Source: Brevundimonas nasdae (GTDB lineage: Bacteria > Pseudomonadota > Alphaproteobacteria > Caulobacterales > Caulobacteraceae). From it: a stretch of DNA of 64,000 nt. Of the stretch, positions 24,317-34,644 are shown piece after piece. The position numbers and the translations under genes are program-made. Within the stretch, counting starts at the first letter, position 1. Every line of letters begins with the position of its first letter. The notes beneath the pieces were generated by a model. That model did no database searches. It saw only the letters and a list, made by a program, of their open reading frames with translations, and was not told where the DNA came from. Location: NCBI RefSeq assembly GCF_016654005.1, contig NZ_JAEPWN010000006.1, forward strand, positions 62,001 to 126,000, written 5' to 3'.

Positions 24317-25402
24317 GTGCTGACGGTGCTGGGTCTGGAGACCAGCTGCGACGAGACCGCGGCCTCGGTCGTGCGCCTGCATCCGACGGTGTTGGGCGGC
24401 CGGGCCGAGGTGCTGTCCTCGATCGTGCACAGCCAGATCGACGATCATGCGGCCTATGGCGGGGTGGTGCCGGAAATCGCCGCCCGCAGCCATGTGGAGA
24501 TGATCGACGGCGTCACACGCCGCGCGATGGCTGAGGCGGGGCTGGATTACGCCGATCTGGACGGAGTGGCGGCGACGGCGGGGCCGGGTCTGGTCGGCGG
24601 GGTCATGGTGGGCCTGAGCTACGGCAAGGCGGTCAGTCTGGCGCGCGGCCTGCCGCTGGTGGCGGTGAATCATCTGGAAGGCCATGCGGTGTCGGCGCGG
24701 CTGGGGGCGGAGGTGGCCTATCCCTTCCTGCTGCTCTTGGTGTCGGGCGGTCATTGCCAGCTGCTGGAGGTGCGCGGCATCGGCGACATGAGCCGTATCG
24801 GCGCCACCATCGACGACGCGGCGGGCGAGGCGTTTGACAAGATCGCCAAGGCTCTGGGCCTGGGCTATCCCGGCGGTCCGGCGCTGGAGCGTCTGGCGGC
24901 GACGGGGGATGGGTCGAAGATCGACCTGCCGCGCGCCCTGCTGGGCCGCAAGGACTGCGATTTTTCATTCTCGGGCCTGAAGACGGCGGCCTTCCGCATC
25001 GCCCAGGCCTGCGAGACCGAGCAGGACAAGGCCGATCTGGCCGACGCCGTCCAGAACGCGATTGCGCGCCAACTGTCGGACCGATCCGAGCGGGCTCTGG
25101 CCGCCTATGCCGCCGAACATCCGCACCGGCTGTTCGTGGTTGCGGGCGGGGTGGCCGCCAACAAGACGATTCGCGCCACCCTGGAGGCCACGGCGGCCCG
25201 ACATGGTTTCGATTTTCTGGCCCCGCCCATGGTCTATTGCACCGATAATGCGGCCATGATCGCCCTGGCGGGGGCGGAAAGACTGGCTCTGGGCCTGACC
25301 AACGACGTGGATGTGATCGCACGGCCAAGATGGCCGCTGGACGAAGCGCGCGCCCTGTCCGATCCTTCGCACAAGCCGGGGCGCAAAGGCGCAAAAGCAT
25401 GA
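24317..25402 (+). CDS. tsaD: tRNA N6-threonylcarbamoyladenosine transferase
   Basis: TsaD transfers the threonylcarbamoyl group to A37 of ANN-decoding tRNAs, working with TsaB and TsaE. The sequence shows the ASKHA-fold signatures [15 protein letters not shown], the metal-binding [39 protein letters not shown] and [18 protein letters not shown] 24317 gives 361 residues and puts the start just before the conserved [10 protein letters not shown]. In-frame ATGs at 24245 and 24251, or 24203 overlapping the hemC start, would add an unconserved tail. A -10-like TATAGC at 24265 fits the shorter form. gpsA follows with an overlapping or close start. Confidence 0.93.
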   Translation: MLTVLGLETSCDETAASVVRLHPTVLGGRAEVLSSIVHSQIDDHAAYGGVVPEIAARSHVEMIDGVTRRAMAEAGLDYADLDGVAATAGPGLVGGVMVGLSYGKAVSLARGLPLVAVNHLEGHAVSARLGAEVAYPFLLLLVSGGHCQLLEVRGIGDMSRIGATIDDAAGEAFDKIAKALGLGYPGGPALERLAATGDGSKIDLPRALLGRKDCDFSFSGLKTAAFRIAQACETEQDKADLADAVQNAIARQLSDRSERALAAYAAEHPHRLFVVAGGVAANKTIRATLEATAARHGFDFLAPPMVYCTDNAAMIALAGAERLALGLTNDVDVIARPRWPLDEARALSDPSHKPGRKGAKA

Positions 25403-25428
25403 ACCGGCGCAATGCCTTGGGAGGGCGC

Positions 25429-26427
25429 ATGGAATTTCGCACGGCAGGGGTGATCGGCGCGGGCGCATGGGGCACGGCCCTGGCGCAGGTCTGTGCGCGC
25501 GGCGGGCTGGATGTGATCCTGCAGGCCCGCGAGGCCGAGGTGATCGAAAGCATCGCCGCACGGCGCGTCAACGAAGCCTTCCTGCCGGGCGTAGAACTGA
25601 ACCCCGGCATCCGCGCGACGAGCGATCTGGCGGATCTGGCCGGGTGCGACGTGATCCTGGCCGTGCCGCCCGCCCAGCATATGCGCGCCACCCTGACCGC
25701 CTTCGCGCCCCATGTGCGGGCAGGCGTGCCGATCGTGCTGTGCGCCAAGGGGATTGAGCGCGGCACGCTGAAGCTGATGACGGATGTGTTGGCGGAAACC
25801 CTGCCTGAGGCGCCCGCCGCCGTCCTGTCCGGGCCCAGTTTTGCGGGCGAGGTCGCGCGCGGCCTGCCGTCCGCCGTTACCCTGGCCTGTGCGGATGATG
25901 CGCTGGGCGAGACCCTGTTGAACACCCTGTCGGCGCCGGGATTCAGGCCCTATCTGGCCAAGGACCTGATCGGGGCCGAGGCGGGCGGCGCGCTGAAGAA
26001 TGTTCTGGCCATCGCCTGCGGCATCGTCGAAGGCCGTCAACTGGGCCGCAGCGCCCATGCGGCGGTGATCACGCGCGGTTTTGCAGAAATGACGCGCCTG
26101 GCCGTGGCCCTGGGCGGCGAGGCCGAGACGGTGGCCGGCCTGTGCGGTCTGGGCGATCTGGTCCTGACCTGCTCGAGCCCGCAGTCGCGCAACATGAGCC
26201 TGGGTCTGGCCCTGGGGCAGGGGCAGACGGTCGAACAGGCGCTGGCCGGAAAACGGTCGGTGGCCGAAGGGTACGAAAGCGCGCCTGCGGTCCGCGAACT
26301 GGCGGCGCGTCTGGGCGTGGAGATGCCCATCGCCGAGGTCACGGCCGCCCTGCTGGCGGGTGAAACCACGGTGGACGGCGCTATCGAGACCCTGCTGTCG
26401 CGCCCCCTGAAGGCCGAGCGGGTTTGA
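25429..26427 (+). CDS. gpsA: Glycerol-3-phosphate dehydrogenase [NAD(P)+]
   Basis: GpsA reduces dihydroxyacetone phosphate to sn-glycerol-3-phosphate for phospholipid synthesis. The 332-residue form has the Rossmann motif [35 protein letters not shown], the active-site Lys region [17 protein letters not shown] and [22 protein letters not shown] 25429 after GGGAGGG is chosen; ATG 25399, which overlaps the tsaD stop (ATGA), would add ten residues and is also possible. It is co-transcribed with tsaD and with the Rieske-type gene that overlaps its stop. Confidence 0.95.
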   Translation: MEFRTAGVIGAGAWGTALAQVCARGGLDVILQAREAEVIESIAARRVNEAFLPGVELNPGIRATSDLADLAGCDVILAVPPAQHMRATLTAFAPHVRAGVPIVLCAKGIERGTLKLMTDVLAETLPEAPAAVLSGPSFAGEVARGLPSAVTLACADDALGETLLNTLSAPGFRPYLAKDLIGAEAGGALKNVLAIACGIVEGRQLGRSAHAAVITRGFAEMTRLAVALGGEAETVAGLCGLGDLVLTCSSPQSRNMSLGLALGQGQTVEQALAGKRSVAEGYESAPAVRELAARLGVEMPIAEVTAALLAGETTVDGAIETLLSRPLKAERV

Positions 26428-26804
26428 GCGATACGCCCGAACCGGCTGAGCGCAAGCGGGTCTGGAAGACGCCGCCCGGCGTGGCCCTGTGCGTCGAGAC
26501 CGACATCGCCGACCCCGGCGCGCGCGGCTTCGTGCTCCAGATCGGCGAGGCCTTCTTCCACGGTTTCGTGGTCAGGAAGAATGGGGCCGTCGCAGGCTGG
26601 ATCGACCGCTGCCCGCACGCCGGATTTCCCATTGCGGTCGAACTGGATCGCTATCTGACGCCGGACGGTTCGCTGATCCTGTGCGGCTGGCACGGCGCGG
26701 TGTTTGAGCCGCTGACCGGCGAATGCACGGGCGGTCCGTGCGCGGGCGGGCGGCTGACGCCCTGGCCGGTGACGGCGGCGGGCGGGATCATCCGCACCGC
26801 CTGA
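26424..26804 (+). CDS. Rieske-type [2Fe-2S] protein
   Basis: This 126-residue protein has the paired Rieske ligands: Cys-x-His in RCPHAGFPI and Cys-x-x-His in [11 protein letters not shown]. The final Pro/Gly loop ([14 protein letters not shown]) is typical of small cytoplasmic Rieske ferredoxin-like proteins. It would carry electrons for an unidentified partner oxygenase or reductase. The start is a TTG overlapping the gpsA stop (TTGA), making it the last gene of a tsaD-gpsA-Rieske operon. No membrane anchor is present, which separates it from the bc1-complex Rieske subunit. Confidence 0.85.
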   Translation: MSDTPEPAERKRVWKTPPGVALCVETDIADPGARGFVLQIGEAFFHGFVVRKNGAVAGWIDRCPHAGFPIAVELDRYLTPDGSLILCGWHGAVFEPLTGECTGGPCAGGRLTPWPVTAAGGIIRTA

Positions 26805-26816
26805 CCAGGCTGCGGC

Positions 26817-27875
26817 TCAGTCGAGCGGCTGGGGCCGCGTGACGATGGGCGCGTTTGGATCGGTCTGCGCCGGACGCGCGGGCGTCGGCGCCGGGCCCTG
26901 AGGAACCACCACGACAGGAGGCGGCTCGACCGTCGCCGACGGAACCGGGGCAGGCGTCGAGGCGGCTGGAGCGGGCGCGATCGTCGGGCGCGGCTGGGCG
27001 GGTGTCGGCGCAGGCCGGGCTGCAGGCGCAGGCGTCGTCGCGCGGGCAGGCGGCGGCGTGGTTGTCTGTTGTGGGCGAGGCGCGACGGGTGCGGCTGCGA
27101 CCGGGGCCGGTTCAGGCGTTGCAGCCTGTTGGGGTTCAGGCGTCGGTGCGGCGGGCGGCGTGCTGACGGGCGCGGCGGCTTCGGGCGTTGTAACCGGCGG
27201 AGCCTCGGCAGCGGGTTGCGAACGCAGGGCGAACCACAGGCCGCCGCCGATGATCACAACCGCTGCGGCCCCGACCCCGATCAGCAGGGGCAGTCGTGAG
27301 GCTGATTGGCGGGATGCCGCCTGACGGGGTGATGCAAGCTGGGGCGCGATGGGCGCGACCTCGATCACAGGCGGCGTTTCCGCGACCATGACGGGGGCTG
27401 CGGGTTCAGGCTGAACCTGAGCGGCAGGCGCGGGATCGGGCCGAGGCGGCGAAACGGGCGCAGTCTCGGCGCCGGGCAGGGGCCGCACGGTCAGGTCCGG
27501 CGCCGCGGCGGCGGGTTCCGGTTTCGACGGCGTCGCTGGCGCCGTGGCAGGGCGCGCCTGCGGAATCAGCGATCCCGACAGAATGCCGCCTGGGCGCTGC
27601 GCCGGGGCAGGTGCAGCCGGACGAACCGGGGCGCGTCCTTCGGCGGGTGAGAAGCCCTGTCCCGATCCCTGCGCCCCACCTGCCTGCTGACCTTGAGCCG
27701 GAGCCTTGCGAGGCGGCGGGTTGGGCAGCCGGTCAAGCGGATTGGGCGCGATCGGCACCGGCCCGACGTGGAAGGTGGTCGCGGGCATCCGTCCCCACTG
27801 CGCGGGCTTGCGCTCGAACGGCTCAGGCTGGGCGGGCGCCGATCCCGGCGACGGGGTCTTCTGATCGTCGGACAT
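26817..27875 (-). CDS. Proline/alanine-rich single-pass membrane protein
   Basis: The 352 residues are dominated by Pro and Ala. The first 190 residues are a disordered, probably cytoplasmic tail. One membrane helix follows (LPLLIGVGAAAVVIIGGGLW), and then a roughly 130-residue periplasmic Pro/Ala/Thr tail ends VTRPQPLD. Such proteins occur in many alphaproteobacteria, but I recognise no domain. It is transcribed toward the Rieske gene (convergent) and lies after the ABC exporter genes on the same strand, separated by about 40 bases from the permease stop. Confidence 0.7.
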   Translation of the reverse strand: MSDDQKTPSPGSAPAQPEPFERKPAQWGRMPATTFHVGPVPIAPNPLDRLPNPPPRKAPAQGQQAGGAQGSGQGFSPAEGRAPVRPAAPAPAQRPGGILSGSLIPQARPATAPATPSKPEPAAAAPDLTVRPLPGAETAPVSPPRPDPAPAAQVQPEPAAPVMVAETPPVIEVAPIAPQLASPRQAASRQSASRLPLLIGVGAAAVVIIGGGLWFALRSQPAAEAPPVTTPEAAAPVSTPPAAPTPEPQQAATPEPAPVAAAPVAPRPQQTTTPPPARATTPAPAARPAPTPAQPRPTIAPAPAASTPAPVPSATVEPPPVVVVPQGPAPTPARPAQTDPNAPIVTRPQPLD

Positions 27876-27916
27876 GGTCTTCTATTCGCTGGCGATCTGG
27901 CCGGTTTCGTGACGGA

Positions 27917-28684
27917 TCAGTTCTTGAGCCGATATCCGGTCTTGAACATCCACATCACAATGGCAAGGCAGAGGGCGAAAAAGCCCAGGGTCGCCGTCAG
28001 GCTGACGCCGATGGAGACATCGCCCTGACCATAGAAGGCCCAGCGGAATCCAGAGATCAGATAGACGATCGGATTGAACAGGGTCACCGTGCGCCAGCCC
28101 TCCGGCAGCATGTCGATGGAGTAGAAGGCGCCGCCCAGGAAGGTCAGGGGGGTGACGATCAGCATCGGGATCATCTGAAGCTGCTCAAACCCGTCGGCCC
28201 AGACCCCGATGATGAAGCCGAACAGGCTGAAGGTCACCGAAATCAGGATCAGGAAGGCCATCATCCAGAAGGGATGCAGGATCTGCAGCGGCACGAAGAA
28301 GGACGCCGTCGCCAGGATGATCAGCCCCAGAACCGCCGACTTGGTCGCCGCCGCCCCGACGTAGGCCAGGACGATCTCCAGCGAGGAGACGGGCGCGGAC
28401 AGGATCTCGTAGATGGTGCCGGTGAATTTGGGGAAGTAGATGCCGAACGAGGCGTTGAAGATCGACTGGGTGAACAGGCTGAGCATGATCAGGCCCGGCA
28501 CGATGAAGGCGCCATAAGGCACGCCGCCGACCTCCTGCATCCGGCTGCCGATGGCGCCGCCGAAGACCACGAAATACAGGGCCGTCGTGATGACGGGGGT
28601 GACGATGCTTTGCCAGATGGTGCGCAGCGCCCGCGCCATTTCGAAGCGATAGATGGCCCAGACGCCGTATCCGTTGAAGGTCAT
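27917..28684 (-). CDS. ABC-2 type transporter permease (YadH-like)
   Basis: This 255-residue permease has six hydrophobic segments, beginning with [20 protein letters not shown] and including [17 protein letters not shown] and [18 protein letters not shown], the usual ABC-2 pattern. The signature region [20 protein letters not shown] matches the YadH/NodJ exporter family. Its ATG overlaps the ATPase stop (ATGA), so the two make one exporter. Substrate is unknown; relatives export polysaccharide, lipid or drugs. Confidence 0.9.
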   Translation of the reverse strand: MTFNGYGVWAIYRFEMARALRTIWQSIVTPVITTALYFVVFGGAIGSRMQEVGGVPYGAFIVPGLIMLSLFTQSIFNASFGIYFPKFTGTIYEILSAPVSSLEIVLAYVGAAATKSAVLGLIILATASFFVPLQILHPFWMMAFLILISVTFSLFGFIIGVWADGFEQLQMIPMLIVTPLTFLGGAFYSIDMLPEGWRTVTLFNPIVYLISGFRWAFYGQGDVSIGVSLTATLGFFALCLAIVMWMFKTGYRLKN

Positions 28685-29625
28685 GCGGCGGTTCCGTTCG
28701 TGTGGACCAGGCTGACGAAGATGTCTTCCAGCGAGCTCTGGCGGGTGTTCAGATCCTTGAAGCCGATGTTCAGCGTCTCCAGTCGGCGGATCAGGGAGGG
28801 CACGCCGGTGTCGTCGGCGTTGGCGTCGAAACTGTACTCCAGTTCGCCGCCGTCGGTCTTGAGCGTCAGGCCCCAGTCGGACAGTTCGGCGGGGATGGCG
28901 GTCAGGGGCTCGGTCAGATTCAGGGTCAGGGTCTTCTTGCCCAGTTTCTTCATCAGGGCGGTCTTTTCCTCGACCAGGATCAGTTCGCCTTTCAGGATGA
29001 CGCCCACCCGGTCGGCCATCTCCTCGGCCTCTTCGATATAGTGGGTGGTCAGGATGATGGTGACGCCGCGTTCGCGCAGGCGCCGCACCATGACCCACAT
29101 ATCGCGACGCAGTTCGACGTCGACGCCTGCAGAGGGCTCGTCCAGGAACAGGATGTCCGGCTCATGGCTCAGGGCCTTGGCGATCATCACCCGGCGCTTC
29201 ATCCCGCCTGACAGGGTGCGCAGCTTGGCGTCGCGCTTGTCCCACAGGGTCAGGTCTTTCAGCAGTTGCTCGATGAACGCCGGGTTCGGCGCCTTGCCGA
29301 ACAGGCCGCGACTGAAGGTGACGGTAGCCATGACCGTCTCGAAGGCGTCCGTGGTCAGCTCCTGCGGCACCAGTCCGATCTTGGTGCGGGCGGCGCGGAA
29401 GTCGGTCTGAATGTCATGGCCGTCGGCGGTGATGACGCCTGTCGTGGGGGTGACGATGCCGCAGACGATGGAGATCAGGGTGGTCTTACCCGCACCATTC
29501 GGACCTAGCAGGGCGAAGATCTCCCCCTTGTTGATGTTCAGGTCGACGCGCTTCAGCGCCTGATGGCCGGATTTATAGGTCTTGGTCAGACCTTCGATGG
29601 CGATGACGGGGGCGATGGCGGGCAT
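28681..29625 (-). CDS. ABC transporter ATP-binding protein (YadG-like)
   Basis: The 314-residue ATPase has Walker [12 protein letters not shown]-loop [13 protein letters not shown] signature [19 protein letters not shown], Walker [14 protein letters not shown] and H-loop [16 protein letters not shown]. The last 80 residues form a C-terminal extension usual in this group. It powers the adjacent permease, with which it overlaps by 4 bases. The pair lies just downstream of recA on the same strand, beyond a strong terminator. Confidence 0.92.
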   Translation of the reverse strand: MPAIAPVIAIEGLTKTYKSGHQALKRVDLNINKGEIFALLGPNGAGKTTLISIVCGIVTPTTGVITADGHDIQTDFRAARTKIGLVPQELTTDAFETVMATVTFSRGLFGKAPNPAFIEQLLKDLTLWDKRDAKLRTLSGGMKRRVMIAKALSHEPDILFLDEPSAGVDVELRRDMWVMVRRLRERGVTIILTTHYIEEAEEMADRVGVILKGELILVEEKTALMKKLGKKTLTLNLTEPLTAIPAELSDWGLTLKTDGGELEYSFDANADDTGVPSLIRRLETLNIGFKDLNTRQSSLEDIFVSLVHTNGTAA

Positions 29626-29715
29626 CGATGCTCCTGGACCGGCGACAGTGGCCCCGGTTCTGTAAGGCGGGAATATGGCGCGCCGCGACGCGGGCTCAAG
29701 GGGCAGGGCGTAGAA

Positions 29716-29751
29716 TAAGAAAGGCCCGCCCGATGCGAGATCGGGCGGGCC
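29716..29751 (-). terminator. recA terminator
   Basis: On the minus strand a perfect 12-bp stem, GGCCCGCCCGAT with ATCGGGCGGGCC around a 5-base loop, is followed by TTTCTTATT. It lies about 60 bases after the recA stop. Confidence 0.88.
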
Positions 29752-29808
29752 GGCTCCGCCGACCCCACGGGGTCGGGTGGCGGGTCGCAGGGACCGACGG
29801 AGCGGTGC

Positions 29809-30888
29809 TTAGCCTTCCAGGTCCTGGCCTTCGTCCGGTTCGGGCGTGCCCAGGAGCTCGTCGGCAATCTTGTTGGTGGAGGCGCGAACCGCCTTTTCGA
29901 TGGAGGCGGCGATGTCGGGGTTCTGTTTCAGGAACTCGCGCACATTCTCGCGGCCCTGGCCGATGCGGGTTGAATCGTAGCTGAACCAGCTGCCCGCCTT
30001 CTCGATCACGCCCGCCTTGACGCCCAGGTCGATGACCTCGCCCAGCTTGGAGATGCCTTCGCCGTACATGATGTCGAAGATGACCTCGCGGAACGGCGGG
30101 GCGACCTTGTTCTTGACCACCTTGACGCGGGTGGTGTTGCCGACCACCTCGTCGCGGTTCTTGATCGCGCCGGTGCGGCGGATGTCCAGGCGCACCGAGG
30201 CGTAGAACTTCAGCGCATTGCCGCCCGTCGTGGTTTCCGGCGAACCGTACATGACGCCGATCTTGTGACGGATCTGGTTGATGAACAGGACGATGCATTT
30301 CGACTTGGAGATCGAGGCGGTCAGCTTGCGCAGCGCCTGGCTCATCAGACGGGCCTGAAGACCCGGCAGGCTGTCACCCATCTCGCCTTCGATTTCGGCG
30401 CGCGGGGTCAGGGCGGCGACCGAGTCGACCACCACGATGTCCACGGCGCCCGACCGCACCAGGGTATCCACGATCTCCAGCGCCTGCTCGCCCGTGTCGG
30501 GCTGCGACACCAGAAGATCGTCCAGATTGACGCCCAGCTTCTGGGCATAGACGGGGTCCAGCGCATGTTCGGCGTCCACGAAGGCGGCGACGCCGCCCTT
30601 CTTCTGGACTTCCGCCACCGTGTGCAGGGCCAGGGTCGTCTTGCCCGAGGATTCGGGGCCGAACACCTCGATCACCCGCCCGACGGGCAGGCCGCCGATG
30701 CCCAGCGCCATGTCCAGACCCAGCGAGCCGGTCGAGACGCTCTCGATCTCGTTCACCACGCCGGCCTTGCCGAGTTTCATCACCGAGCCCTTGCCGAAGG
30801 CGCGATCGATCTGCGCGATCGCCGCCTCAAGAGCGCGTTGTTTGTCGCCGTCTTCTTTGCCCACCAGTTTCAAAGCCGCCTGTGCCAT
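29809..30888 (-). CDS. recA: Recombinase A
   Basis: RecA forms filaments on single-stranded DNA, drives strand exchange and triggers LexA cleavage in the SOS response. Of 359 residues, Walker A is GPESSGKT (77-84). Walker B lies in [12 protein letters not shown], loop L1/L2 motifs in [17 protein letters not shown] and [20 protein letters not shown], and the usual acidic end is [14 protein letters not shown] 30888 is chosen because AGGGAG lies about nine bases upstream; an ATG at 30909 would place no ribosome site correctly. An SOS box lies about 105 bases upstream. Confidence 0.97.
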   Translation of the reverse strand: MAQAALKLVGKEDGDKQRALEAAIAQIDRAFGKGSVMKLGKAGVVNEIESVSTGSLGLDMALGIGGLPVGRVIEVFGPESSGKTTLALHTVAEVQKKGGVAAFVDAEHALDPVYAQKLGVNLDDLLVSQPDTGEQALEIVDTLVRSGAVDIVVVDSVAALTPRAEIEGEMGDSLPGLQARLMSQALRKLTASISKSKCIVLFINQIRHKIGVMYGSPETTTGGNALKFYASVRLDIRRTGAIKNRDEVVGNTTRVKVVKNKVAPPFREVIFDIMYGEGISKLGEVIDLGVKAGVIEKAGSWFSYDSTRIGQGRENVREFLKQNPDIAASIEKAVRASTNKIADELLGTPEPDEGQDLEG

Positions 30889-30991
30889 TGCCTTCGTCTC
30901 CCTTGCCATGATTCCCGTCAGAAGCTTGGGAGAGACCCGCCATGGACCCGCCCCCGTTAAGTGAGGCTGACTATGTGCACGGTTTGTTCCG

Positions 30992-31006
30992 GTTCACAAG
31001 ATGTTC
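30992..31006 (-). promoter_or_regulatory. SOS (LexA) box of recA
   Basis: GTTCACAAGATGTTC exactly fits the alphaproteobacterial LexA consensus GTTC-N7-GTTC. It is followed on the minus strand by recA at 30888, where LexA repression is expected. An additional GTTC at 30986 adjoins it. Confidence 0.85.
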
Positions 31007-31034
31007 TCTTTTTTGAAGTTCGAGAACCTGGGGA

Positions 31035-32671
31035 TCAGGCGACCGATTCTGACGTGTCGCCCAGCGGCAGGCGCAGGCTGAAGGCGAAGCCCTCGGGCGG
31101 ATAGGCCAGGGCCGCCGACCCGTTCAGCGAGCGGTTGATGGTGGAATCGATCAGGTCTGAGCCGAAGCCGCGACGCTCTGGCGAGCGGACGGCGGGACCG
31201 CCGCTTTCGACCCAGTCCAGCAGCAGGACGCCTTTATCGACCGACCAGTCGACGCGGACCAAGCCGCCCGCCGCCGACAGGGCGCCATATTTGGCGGCGT
31301 TCACCGCCAGTTCGTGAAAGGCCATGCCCAGGCCCTGCGTCTGCAGCGGATTGAGGCTGACGGATGGGCCGCTCAGATAGACCTGTTCGTCGGCATAGGG
31401 CGCCAGTTCCTGCACCAGCAGTTCGCGCAGATCGACCCACTCCCAGTTCCCCGCCGTCAGCAGGTTCTGGGTGTTGGACAGGGCCAGAAGCCGCGCCTCG
31501 AACAGGGTGGTGAACATCTTGATGTCCGGGGTCCGGCGCGCGGTCTGACGGGCGATGGACTGGACCGTGGCCAGGGTGTTCTTCACCCGGTGATTCAGCT
31601 CGTTGATCAGGATGCGCTGCTGGCGTTCGCTGTCGGCCAAGGCCTGATAGGCCTGGCGCCGGTCGGTGATGTCGGTGATGACGCCCGACATTCGCATGGG
31701 GCGGCCTGAACGGCTGCGGATCAGGCGTCCGCGCAGGTGGAACCAGCGGTCTGTGCCCGCCAGACGCCATTCCTGATCATAATCGGCTTCGCCCGCCATG
31801 GCCCGCGCCAGCGCGGCCAGGTGAAAAGGAAGGTCCTCGGGCGACAGACGGTCGCCGATCTCGGTGGGGCCAAGCCGCGCATCACGCGGAATCGACAGGA
31901 TTTCGCGGGCCCGATCCGACAGGATGGGAGAGCGCAGAGGCAGGGCGGCCTCCCAGAAGCCGACCCCTCCCGCATCAATGGCGGACAGAACGTTGGTCCT
32001 CTGATCCAGAATCGAGGCCCCCAGCGCCAGGAACAGTATGATGACGCATCCGGCTGTGACCGCCGCCGCCAGGGCGACCGGAGACGCGCCTCCGGCGTGG
32101 GGGACGTGTGAGGCGGGGGCCAGGATGACGGCGGCCATGCCGGTATAGTGCATGGAGGCGATGGCCAGACCGAGGATCACGGCGGCCAGGGCGCGCCAGC
32201 CCTGACTGCGTTCGCGCCGCGCCGCTGCAAGGGCCGCTGTCGAAGCCACCACGGCGATCAGGACGGACAGGGCGACCAAGGCTGGCCGATAGCCCAGGGT
32301 CGCGGTCGTGCGCACGGCGGCCATGCCGACATAATGCATGGCCACGATCGACAGCCCCATCAGCAGACCGCCCGCAGGCAGGACGTAACGCTTTGACCTC
32401 GGTCGGCTCGCGGTCAGGAAGGCGACGCCGGTTCCCGCTACGGCCAGCAGGAAGGAGACGAACGTCAATCCAACTTCGTAGGAGACGGGGGAGCCGGGAT
32501 CGAAGCCCAGCATGGCGATGAAATGCATCGACCAGATGCTGATGCCCAGCACCAGGGCGCCGAGCCCAGATGCGCCCGCATCCGGCCGAACAGGTCCAGA
32601 GCCGTCCAGGCGCCCAGAATCGCGACGGCGACGGCGACGGCGGCGAACAGGCTGATGTGGTCGTGATGCAC
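31035..32671 (-). pseudogene. MHYT-PAS-HWE histidine kinase, frameshifted near its 5' end
   Basis: From 32552 the frame encodes MHYT repeats (WSMHFIAM, AMHYVGMAAV, SMHYTGMAAV), a PAS-like domain (DRAREILSIPRDA, WFHLRGRLIRS) and an HWE kinase with phospho-accepting His in ELNHRVKNTLA, N-box AFHELAVNAAKYGALS and the WVE motif. The first transmembrane segment, MHHDHISLFAAVAVAVAILG then AWTALDLFGRMRA, is read only in another frame, from GTG 32671. The frames disagree around 32555-32585, where a short linker also seems missing. Either a small deletion broke the gene or the sequence has an error. MHYT domains are thought to sense diatomic gases or redox state through copper. Confidence 0.72.
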
Positions 32672-32677
32672 GCGGTT

Positions 32678-34573
32678 TCAGCTCGGCTTGGTCAAGGTGG
32701 ATTGGACGGGGTCAGGATGGGGTTGAGCGGACTGGGCCGCCAGCGATAGGCCGCCGCCCAGGATCAGGCTGACTGCGCCGATGACGGCCAGCGTGCGGGC
32801 TCCGAGCGGCTGAACCGGCGCCAAGGGCCGCGCCAGCATGGCGATCAGCAGGCCGAACAGAGCCAATGCGCCGGGCAGGTCCATGCCGATGCCCAGAAAC
32901 ACGCCGTGCGCCTGCGCCAACAGCCAGCCGCCGACGATCAGTGTGACGACAACCGATGGGATCAGCGCGGTCCAGCCCGCCAGCCGCGCGCTGATCAGGA
33001 CGGTCGCGGCGGCGGCGAGGGCGGCGGCCAGACCGGGCCAGATGAACAGGAAGGCGGCTTCCGGCGCCAAAATCTGCGTGACGAGGCCCAGCGCCAGAAC
33101 CACGATGATCAGGCCCAGCCAGCCGCCCCATGTCGTCTCATCCTCGCCCCTGGGCCATAGCGTCAGGATGACGGCGATCACGGCGGCGCCCGCGACAATG
33201 GGGTTCAGGCCGCCCAGCGCCAGGGCCAGAACCGCCGCCAGAACGAGAACCAGCGCCAGCAGCCGACGTCCGACCAGGGCCCGTCCGGCGAACAGGATCA
33301 GGACGGCGGCTGTCACCGCCAGCCCGGCCCCCGCCTCCATCCACGGCAGGCGGCGCAGCAGGGTGTAATACAGTTCGGGCGTGTCGATCTGTTTGCCGAT
33401 CGGCCCGGCCAGAACCCGCACCGCCTGGGCCAGGACGACGCCGCTGGCCAGCAGCCAGACCCCGCCCGTCACGCCCTTGAGCACCGACGCGCGGCTGAGG
33501 CCCGTCGCGTGTCGCGCGCCCCAGCCTGCGAACCCGGTCAACAGGGCCGCCAGACCCAGCAGCAGCCAGCCGACGACAGGCGGATGACGCAGCACGGCCA
33601 GGCCGAACACATCGGCATAGACGGCGTTGTAAGTCGCCTTGGGCAGTGCGGGCGCGCGCAGGAAGCCGTCGGTCGCCTCCAGCGCCAGCGAGCCGATATG
33701 CTGCAGGCTGCCCTGATCCAGCGCGTCCGGCGTCGAGGTCGGCGCATGATACTGGTCCGGCCTGCCGATGAAGGCCAGGTTTACGCCTGCAATCCCACGA
33801 TTGACCGCGATGGTCATGTCGGTGCCGTTGGGCATCAGACGATAGACGAAGACCGTCAGGGCGTTGCTGGACGGGCCGCCGGTCGCGTCTTTGGTCGCAC
33901 GGGCGAACTGGGAAATGGTCTGAGCGTTGCCGGGGCCGGTCTCGAACATCATGGCCCGCCCGCCGCCGCCGCGCGCCTCCAGATTGACCACCATCCCGAC
34001 CCGGTCGCGCAGCGGGTGCTCGCTGAAGAAGGCGCGTGCGCCGTCCAGGTTCAGTTCTTCGGCGTCGGTCAGCAGAACGATCAGGGTCCGGTCCGCCGGA
34101 CCCCGCGCCTTGATCGCCTGCACGGCTTCCAGAATGGCGGCCACGCCCGAGGCGTCGTCGGCGGCGCCGGGCGATCCCGGCACGCTGTCGTAATGGGCCA
34201 TCATCAGGACGGCGGGCAGTTCAGGGCGACGTCCGGGCAGAACGCCGACCAGATTGACGGCCAGCAGACCCGCAGCATTGTCGCCGCGCTTTTCGATGCG
34301 GCTGATGGCGGCGGGCGACAGGGCGCCGGACTGCAGGCTGGGCGTCAGGCCCAGGTCGGTCAGTCTGCCCAACAGATAGGCCTGCACTCGGGCATGTTCG
34401 ATGGAGCCGATGGGGTGGGGCGCACGGGCGATATGCCGCACGTCCGTCATGGCGCGGACGGCGGAAAACTCAGTGGCGGGCGACAGGGCGGGAGCGGGTT
34501 TGGGCGTCTGACTGGTCAGAACCGCCAGACCAAAGGCGGCTGCCAGGGACGCTAAAAGCAAGACCAGCCGCAT
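32678..34573 (-). CDS. M28-family metallopeptidase with C-terminal membrane domain
   Basis: The 631-residue protein has a signal or anchor segment at the start (LVLLLASLAAAFGLAVL). A zinc aminopeptidase domain follows with His and Asp ligands in MAHYDSVPGSPGAADDASG, the catalytic/ligand Glu pair in LTDAEELNLDG, VNLEARGGGG and a late His in DQYHAPTSTPD. From about residue 330 come eight or so membrane segments, as in the vacuolar Pff1 and ER Fxna/ERMP group. It probably trims peptides in the periplasm. ATG 34573 follows GGGGGTG; a GTG two codons earlier is equally possible. It lies just upstream of the kinase gene on the same strand. Confidence 0.88.
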   Translation of the reverse strand: MRLVLLLASLAAAFGLAVLTSQTPKPAPALSPATEFSAVRAMTDVRHIARAPHPIGSIEHARVQAYLLGRLTDLGLTPSLQSGALSPAAISRIEKRGDNAAGLLAVNLVGVLPGRRPELPAVLMMAHYDSVPGSPGAADDASGVAAILEAVQAIKARGPADRTLIVLLTDAEELNLDGARAFFSEHPLRDRVGMVVNLEARGGGGRAMMFETGPGNAQTISQFARATKDATGGPSSNALTVFVYRLMPNGTDMTIAVNRGIAGVNLAFIGRPDQYHAPTSTPDALDQGSLQHIGSLALEATDGFLRAPALPKATYNAVYADVFGLAVLRHPPVVGWLLLGLAALLTGFAGWGARHATGLSRASVLKGVTGGVWLLASGVVLAQAVRVLAGPIGKQIDTPELYYTLLRRLPWMEAGAGLAVTAAVLILFAGRALVGRRLLALVLVLAAVLALALGGLNPIVAGAAVIAVILTLWPRGEDETTWGGWLGLIIVVLALGLVTQILAPEAAFLFIWPGLAAALAAAATVLISARLAGWTALIPSVVVTLIVGGWLLAQAHGVFLGIGMDLPGALALFGLLIAMLARPLAPVQPLGARTLAVIGAVSLILGGGLSLAAQSAQPHPDPVQSTLTKPS

Positions 34574-34644
34574 AGTCACCCCCCGATGCCCAAACGACGT
34601 ACTTCAGCCCCGAACCGGCCTCTTGTGCAAGAGCGGCCTTGCAA

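Noticed and set aside
27611..29041. 476-codon plus-strand frame over the ABC exporter and the Pro-rich gene
   Set aside because: It is antisense to an intact ABC ATPase and permease and has no recognisable domain.
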